DNA of 10,920 bases from JBGRQB01 sp041725875 (GTDB taxonomy: Bacteria > Bacteroidota > Ignavibacteria > Ignavibacteriales > Melioribacteraceae), in NCBI GenBank assembly GCA_041725875.1, contig JBGRQB010000001.1, positions 1 to 10,920 of the forward strand, written 5' to 3'. Below the pieces are notes generated by a model. It was given only the letters and a program-made list of their open reading frames with translations, was not told the origin of the DNA and made no database searches. This document shows, in pieces, positions 6,842 to 10,920 of this stretch. Numbering within the stretch: the stretch's first letter is position 1; the number at the start of each line of letters is the position of its first letter. The position numbers and the translations under genes are program-made.

Positions 6842-6872
6842 TTGACAAAAAATTCCAGATTCATTACGTTTT
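6842..6872 (+). promoter_or_regulatory. Candidate promoter of the sufBCDS operon
   Basis: TTGACA (6842-6847) is followed by TACGTTTT (6865-6872). From the TTG to the TA there are 20 bp. The second element matches TAnnTTTG at all but the last base. Read the usual sigma-70 way, TTGACA is perfect and the -10 (TACGTT, 17-bp spacer) is fair. A transcript would start near 6879 with a leader of about 37 nt to the sufB ATG. Confidence 0.55.
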
Positions 6873-6915
6873 CTAATGAGATAAAAAAGAAAATGTAAAA
6901 TTCAGGATAAATGAA

Positions 6916-8361
6916 ATGACAGAAGAGAAAAAGATGCTGGACGATTTAACTCAATCGGAATACAAATGGGGATTTGTTACCGATATTGAATCTGAAACAG
7001 CACCAAAAGGATTGAATGAAGATATAGTCCGTTTCATATCAAAAAAGAAAAATGAACCGGAATGGATGACCGAATGGAGACTTAAAGCTTTTGCAAAATG
7101 GAAAGAAATGAAAGAACCGAAATGGGCAAAAGTTGAATACCCTGAAATAGATTTTCAGGATATAATTTATTACTCCGCTCCCAAAAAGAAACCTGAACTT
7201 TCGAGTCTGGACGAAGTTGATCCGGAATTGTTAAAGACTTTTGAAAAACTCGGAATTCCTCTTGATGAACAGAAAAAGCTTTCAGGCGTTGCAGTAGATG
7301 CTGTGTTTGATTCAGTTTCTGTTGCCACAACATTTAAAGAAACATTAAACGAAAAGGGAATTGTTTTCTGCTCAATTTCAGAAGCATTGCAGTCGCACCC
7401 GGAACTTGTAAAAAAATATCTTGGGTCTGTTGTACCGGTTACAGATAATTACTACGCTGCACTTAACGCTGCAGTTTTTAGTGACGGATCGTTTGTATAT
7501 ATTCCTAAAGGTGTTCGCTGTCCGATGGAACTTTCTACTTATTTTAGAATAAACAATCAGGATACGGGACAGTTTGAACGAACTTTGATTGTTGCCGACG
7601 AAGGTAGTTATGTAAGTTACCTTGAAGGCTGTACAGCTCCTCAGAGAGATGAAAATCAGCTTCACGCAGCAGTTGTTGAACTTGTTACTCACGAAGATGC
7701 CGAAATAAAATATTCTACTGTTCAAAACTGGTATCCGGGTGATGCAGAAGGTAAAGGCGGCATTTATAATTTTGTTACCAAGCGCGGGTTATGTAAAGGT
7801 GCAAATTCTAAAATAAGCTGGACTCAGGTAGAAACAGGAAGTGCCGTTACCTGGAAATATCCATCCACAATTTTGATGGGTGATAACAGTGTTGGTGAGT
7901 TTTACTCCGTGGCTGTTACCAATAATTACCAGCAGGCAGACACAGGAACCAAAATGGTTCATATTGGAAAAAACACAAAATCAACAATCATATCAAAAGG
8001 GATTTCAGCAGGTAAGAGTCAGAACTCTTATCGCGGACTTGTAAAAGTAGGAAAGAAAGCTGATAATGCCAGAAACTTCTCACAGTGCGATTCTATGTTA
8101 ATGGGAGATAAATGCGGAGCTCATACCTTCCCTTATCTCGAAATTGAAAACAACTCAGCAGTTGTTGAGCATGAAGCAACAACTTCCAAAGTGGGAGCTG
8201 ATCAGATCTTTTATCTGAACCAGCGCGGTATTTCAACCGAAGACGCGGTTAATATGATTGTTATGGGATATTGTAAAGAAGTATTCCAGCAGCTTCCTAT
8301 GGAGTTTGCAGTTGAAGCACAAAAACTTCTGGCTATAAGTCTGGAAGGCAGCGTAGGTTAG
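6916..8361 (+). CDS. sufB: Fe-S cluster assembly scaffold protein SufB
   Basis: SufB is the core scaffold of the SufBC2D complex, where iron and persulfide sulfur are joined into a nascent cluster in the cytoplasm. The 481-residue protein is full length. The N-terminal part (1-110) has YKWGFVTDIESETAPKGLNEDIV and EPEWMTEWRLKA, both typical of SufB. The central beta-helix core includes FVYIPKGVRCPMELSTYFRIN and SYLEGCTAP (Cys239). The C-terminal region carries NFSQCDSMLMGDKCGAHT (Cys400), the VEHEATTSKV helix and RGIS. Cys239 and Cys400 are likely counterparts of the sulfur-accepting and cluster-site cysteines of E. coli SufB, by motif and not by alignment. The start at 6916 has AGGA 8 nt upstream; an out-of-frame ATG at 6911 is ignored. 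It leads the operon, with sufC next after 75 nt. Confidence 0.98.
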   Translation: MTEEKKMLDDLTQSEYKWGFVTDIESETAPKGLNEDIVRFISKKKNEPEWMTEWRLKAFAKWKEMKEPKWAKVEYPEIDFQDIIYYSAPKKKPELSSLDEVDPELLKTFEKLGIPLDEQKKLSGVAVDAVFDSVSVATTFKETLNEKGIVFCSISEALQSHPELVKKYLGSVVPVTDNYYAALNAAVFSDGSFVYIPKGVRCPMELSTYFRINNQDTGQFERTLIVADEGSYVSYLEGCTAPQRDENQLHAAVVELVTHEDAEIKYSTVQNWYPGDAEGKGGIYNFVTKRGLCKGANSKISWTQVETGSAVTWKYPSTILMGDNSVGEFYSVAVTNNYQQADTGTKMVHIGKNTKSTIISKGISAGKSQNSYRGLVKVGKKADNARNFSQCDSMLMGDKCGAHTFPYLEIENNSAVVEHEATTSKVGADQIFYLNQRGISTEDAVNMIVMGYCKEVFQQLPMEFAVEAQKLLAISLEGSVG

Positions 8362-8375
8362 AGTTAAATGATGAA

Positions 8376-8396
8376 AGTCGAAAGTTTTGTTCGACT
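8376..8396 (+). other. Hairpin in the sufB-sufC spacer
   Basis: A 7-bp perfect stem AGTCGAA/TTCGACT (8376-8382 with 8390-8396) closes a 7-nt loop, 14 nt after the sufB stop. No T tract follows, so it does not look like a full terminator. It could mark RNA processing, protect the 3' end of sufB mRNA, or attenuate weakly. The rest of the 75-nt spacer ends with the sufC ribosome site (AAGGA). Confidence 0.5.
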
Positions 8397-8436
8397 GGTT
8401 TGAAAATTTGAGAATAATGAAATAAGGAAAATATAA

Positions 8437-9177
8437 ATGTTATCCATTAAAGATTTAAAAGCAAACATAGAAGGAAAAGAGATTCTTAAAGGAATCAACC
8501 TTGAAATAAAGCCAGGCGAAGTTCACGCTATTATGGGTCCGAACGGTTCAGGTAAAAGTACACTTGCAAATGTTCTTGCCGGTCACGAAAGTTACGAAGT
8601 AACCGGTGGCGAAGTAGACTTTTTAGGAAAAGAATTACTTGAACTTGCTCCTGAAGAAAGAGCCTGCGAAGGATTGTTTCTTGCATTCCAGTATCCGGTT
8701 GAAATTCCCGGCGTTAACAATGCAACTTTTTTAAGAACCGCATTAAACGAGCAGAGAAAATATCACGGATTAGAAGAACTAAACGGAAAAGATTTTCTTG
8801 ATCTTATAAAAGGAAAAATGAAAGAAATCGGGTTAAATCAAGATTTGATTACACGCTCTGTTAATCAGGGATTTTCCGGCGGTGAAAAAAAGAGAAACGA
8901 AATTTTCCAGATGTCAGTACTTGAACCAAAGCTTGCTCTTCTTGATGAAACAGATTCCGGACTTGACATTGATGCACTCAGAATAGTTGCAGAAGGTGTT
9001 AACAGATATAAAAATGAAAACAACGCAGTATTTATGGTAACTCACTATCAGAGATTGCTGGATTACATAGTTCCCGATTTTGTACACGTATTGTACAAAG
9101 GTCAGATAATTAAATCGGGCGACAAATCACTTGCGCTTGAACTTGAAGAAAAAGGCTATGACTGGATCATCAAATAA
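8437..9177 (+). CDS. sufC: Fe-S cluster assembly ATPase SufC
   Basis: SufC is the ABC-type ATPase of the SufBC2D scaffold; it drives shape changes in SufB-SufD that expose the assembly site. Unlike transporter ATPases it has no membrane partner here. The 246 residues contain Walker A GPNGSGKST (34-42, Lys40), a Q-loop in LFLAFQYPVEIPGV, the SufC-type signature FSGGEKKR (146-153, in place of LSGGQ), Walker B LALLDE (166-171, Glu171), D-loop SGLD (174-177) and the H-loop histidine in VTHYQRLL (His203). These fit SufC closely, including the LDETDSGLDIDAL segment. It sits between sufB and sufD; the gap to sufD is only 20 nt, so the genes are co-transcribed. The gene is intact. Confidence 0.98.
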   Translation: MLSIKDLKANIEGKEILKGINLEIKPGEVHAIMGPNGSGKSTLANVLAGHESYEVTGGEVDFLGKELLELAPEERACEGLFLAFQYPVEIPGVNNATFLRTALNEQRKYHGLEELNGKDFLDLIKGKMKEIGLNQDLITRSVNQGFSGGEKKRNEIFQMSVLEPKLALLDETDSGLDIDALRIVAEGVNRYKNENNAVFMVTHYQRLLDYIVPDFVHVLYKGQIIKSGDKSLALELEEKGYDWIIK

Positions 9178-9187
9178 TACCAGGTTT

Positions 9188-9191
9188 GGAG
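9188..9191 (+). promoter_or_regulatory. Ribosome binding site that sets the sufD start
   Basis: GGAG lies 6 nt before the ATG at 9198. A TTG at 9186, in frame with sufD, overlaps this site and has no ribosome site of its own at a proper distance, so the ATG is the better start. Confidence 0.7.
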
Positions 9192-9197
9192 ACTGAA

Positions 9198-10490
9198 ATG
9201 GAACTGAATAAAACTGAAATTAAAAATAAATATAAATCTCTGATAGAGAAACTGGAAGCAACAAACACTTCCGTTGATGAAATCAGAAAACTTGGCGCAG
9301 CCGAGTTTGAAAAAATTGATTTCCCGACAAGAAAAACAGAAGAATGGAAATACACTAAAGTTGATGATATTATTGTTCAGGATTACCAGATTGCCGAAAC
9401 TTCTTCAAAGTTTACCAAGGAAGAAATAGACAATTTCACCTTTACATCTTTTGAGACGGATCTTCTTGTTTTTGTTGATGGAATTTACAGCAAAGAATTT
9501 TCCAGAGTTTCGCAGAACAGCGATAAGGTAAAAATTGGAAATCTTGCAGATAATTTGAAAACTGAACTGGTTGAAAAATCACTTAATAAATTATCGGAAG
9601 TTGATAATGCGTTTAACGCAATGAACACGGCTGCTGTTAATGACGGCTTGTTCGTTGAGGTTGCAGATAATCAGATAGTTGAAAAACCTGTACAGGTACT
9701 TTTTGTAAGTGGCAAATCTGATAAAACTCTTTCAATGCCGCGCAATCTTATTTCCGTTGGAAAGAACAGTCAGATTTCACTTGTTGTAAACTATGCCGGT
9801 GTTGAAGACTCGAATTATTTTACAAACTCCGTTACTGAAATTTCAATTGGTGAAAACTCAACTCTCGATTATTGCAAAATTCAGAATGAAAGTAAAGCAG
9901 CTTATCACGTTGATAAAATTCAGGTTGCTCAGGAAAAATATAGTAAACTTAATTCATTCTCTCTTTCGTTCGGCGGTTCAATTGTAAGAAATGATCTGAA
10001 CACTGAAATGAAAGATGAAAATATAGAAAGCAACTTTTACGGTTTATACCTTGCTTCTGATAAACAGCATATTGATAATCACACTTTGGCAGATCACGCT
10101 AAACCTAACTGTTACAGCAATGAAGTTTATAAAGGCGTTCTATCAGGAAATTCCAGAGGAGTGTTTAATGGTAAAATTATGGTTCGTCCCGATGCACAGC
10201 AGACAAACGCTTATCAGACGAACAAAACAATTTTACTTTCCGATTCCGCACGAATGGATACAAAACCTCAGCTTGAAATTTATGCTGACGATGTAAAATG
10301 TTCACACGGTGCAACTGTAGGAAACGTTGATGATATGTCATTATTCTATTTACAGGCAAGAGGAATTTCAAAAGAGACAGCAGAAATGATGCTTGTAAAA
10401 GCGTTTGTGTTTGATGTTGTAGAACAAATAAAAATTGAAGCACTTCAGAAAGAAATTAATCAACTGATAGAACAGAATATTAAATTTTAA
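9198..10490 (+). CDS. sufD: Fe-S cluster assembly protein SufD
   Basis: SufD is the SufB paralogue that pairs with it in the SufBC2D scaffold and supports iron entry and cluster building. From the ATG at 9198 it is 430 residues; a TTG at 9186 would add four residues but overlaps the ribosome site. The N-terminal region has FPTRKTEEWKYTKV (42-55), a SufD hallmark. The middle is the beta-helix core. The C-terminal part has KCSHGATVGNVDDMSLFYLQARGIS, with His370 the likely counterpart of the SufD histidine implicated at the SufB-SufD interface in E. coli. The family assignment is firm; that residue match is by motif. The gene starts 20 nt after sufC and ends 9 nt before sufS, so it lies inside the operon. 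Confidence 0.97.
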   Translation: MELNKTEIKNKYKSLIEKLEATNTSVDEIRKLGAAEFEKIDFPTRKTEEWKYTKVDDIIVQDYQIAETSSKFTKEEIDNFTFTSFETDLLVFVDGIYSKEFSRVSQNSDKVKIGNLADNLKTELVEKSLNKLSEVDNAFNAMNTAAVNDGLFVEVADNQIVEKPVQVLFVSGKSDKTLSMPRNLISVGKNSQISLVVNYAGVEDSNYFTNSVTEISIGENSTLDYCKIQNESKAAYHVDKIQVAQEKYSKLNSFSLSFGGSIVRNDLNTEMKDENIESNFYGLYLASDKQHIDNHTLADHAKPNCYSNEVYKGVLSGNSRGVFNGKIMVRPDAQQTNAYQTNKTILLSDSARMDTKPQLEIYADDVKCSHGATVGNVDDMSLFYLQARGISKETAEMMLVKAFVFDVVEQIKIEALQKEINQLIEQNIKF

Positions 10491-10499
10491 GAGAGATTT

Positions 10500-10920
10500 A
10501 TGAACGGATCTGTTATAGAAAATACAGTTAAGCAAGGTATCTCCAAACGTAAGTTCGACGTGGCGGAAATAAGAAAAGATTTCCCCATTCTTTCTCGCGA
10601 AGTAAATGGAAAACCTCTTGTCTATCTTGACAATGCAGCTACAACACAAAAACCTTCCATAGTAATTGAAGCAATAAAACATTACTATACTTATGAAAAC
10701 GCCAATATTCACAGGGGTGTTCATTATTTGAGTGAAGTGGCAACTGAACTGTATGAAAACGGCAGAGTAAAAATTAAAGAATATATAAATGCAATGAGTG
10801 CTTCCGAAATTGTTTTTGTAAGAGGAGCCACCGAGGCAATTAATCTTCTTGCAACAACAATGCAGAGAGCAAATTTCTTCACAAAAGATGATGAAATTAT
10901 TGTCTCTCAAATGGAACACC
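10500..10920 (+). CDS. sufS: Cysteine desulfurase SufS (5' part, runs off the window)
   Basis: SufS is a PLP-dependent, group II cysteine desulfurase that takes sulfur from L-cysteine, leaving alanine, and passes it as persulfide towards SufB, usually through SufE or SufU. The first 140 residues are visible. A short N-terminal extension precedes IRKDFPIL. LDNAATTQKP (43-52), NANIHRGVHYLS (68-79) and FVRGATEAINLLA (106-118) follow, and the last residues are QMEH, the start of the histidine motif that stacks on the cofactor. The PLP lysine and catalytic cysteine lie beyond the window. The ATG at 10500 is preceded by AGAGAG, a weak purine-rich ribosome site, 9 nt after the sufD stop. No damage is seen in the visible part. 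Confidence 0.96.
   Translation, partial: MNGSVIENTVKQGISKRKFDVAEIRKDFPILSREVNGKPLVYLDNAATTQKPSIVIEAIKHYYTYENANIHRGVHYLSEVATELYENGRVKIKEYINAMSASEIVFVRGATEAINLLATTMQRANFFTKDDEIIVSQMEH

Noticed and set aside
7378..7725. Minus-strand open frame of 115 codons inside sufB
   Set aside because: It is fully antisense to the conserved SufB core, with no start signal and no plausible protein features.
10368..10919. Long minus-strand open frame of 183 codons opposite sufD/sufS
   Set aside because: It lies antisense to clearly coding sufD and sufS. Its Cys/Phe/Ser-rich translation has the look of a reverse-strand shadow, and there is no ribosome site or recognisable motif.
1..10920. Mobile element, CRISPR, defence or biosynthetic cluster
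   Set aside because: I saw no transposase, integrase, repeat-spacer pattern, tRNA-linked attachment site or abrupt change in base use. All but the envelope genes are ordinary housekeeping genes.

Overview
The window looks like a chromosomal segment from an AT-rich member of the Bacteroidota/Chlorobiota/Ignavibacteriota (FCB) lineage, most likely Ignavibacteria-like. I infer this from protein style and regulatory signals, not from a marker gene. The evidence is a DUF5723-type outer-membrane barrel protein, a SUMF1-domain lipoprotein, a sufBCDS operon without sufA in front, and several candidate promoters of the Bacteroidota form (TTTG or TTG, about 19-20 bp, then TAnnTTTG). Coding density is high and no gap exceeds about 210 bases. 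I see no insertion sequence, integrase, CRISPR array, tRNA or rRNA.

Layout. Positions 1-2356 (+) hold the 3' end of an unrecognised, secreted-looking beta-rich protein. It is followed after 12 nt by a DUF5723-like outer-membrane beta-barrel protein, and the pair ends at a strong terminator (2378-2407). Positions 2558-4315 (+) hold a stand-alone PTS EIIA (PtsN-like) protein and then hisS. They end at a terminator (4321-4350) that works in both directions and is shared with the convergent gene. Positions 4363-5855 (-) hold a lipoprotein with beta-sandwich, PEGA-like and SUMF1 domains, split in two by a frameshift near 5605-5625. A 207-bp divergent promoter region follows. Positions 6063-6794 (+) hold an RlmB-type rRNA 2'-O-methyltransferase. 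Positions 6916-10920 (+) hold the SUF iron-sulfur cluster operon sufB-sufC-sufD-sufS, with sufS cut by the window end.

How the genes work together. SufS draws persulfide sulfur from cysteine, and SufB, SufC (ATPase) and SufD form the scaffold that builds Fe-S clusters. The upstream 121-bp gap carries a plausible promoter and, just before it, a 13-bp perfect palindrome inside a 27-bp interrupted one. This is a good candidate operator for iron, redox or cluster-status control. hisS and rlmB are unrelated translation housekeeping genes. The first two genes and the SUMF1 lipoprotein are cell-envelope proteins of unknown role.

I found no clear new multi-gene system. The items most worth a second look are the palindrome in front of sufB, the frameshifted SUMF1 lipoprotein (which also appears to lack the catalytic cysteines of true formylglycine-generating enzymes), the hairpin between sufB and sufC, and the unidentified protein paired with the DUF5723-like barrel.
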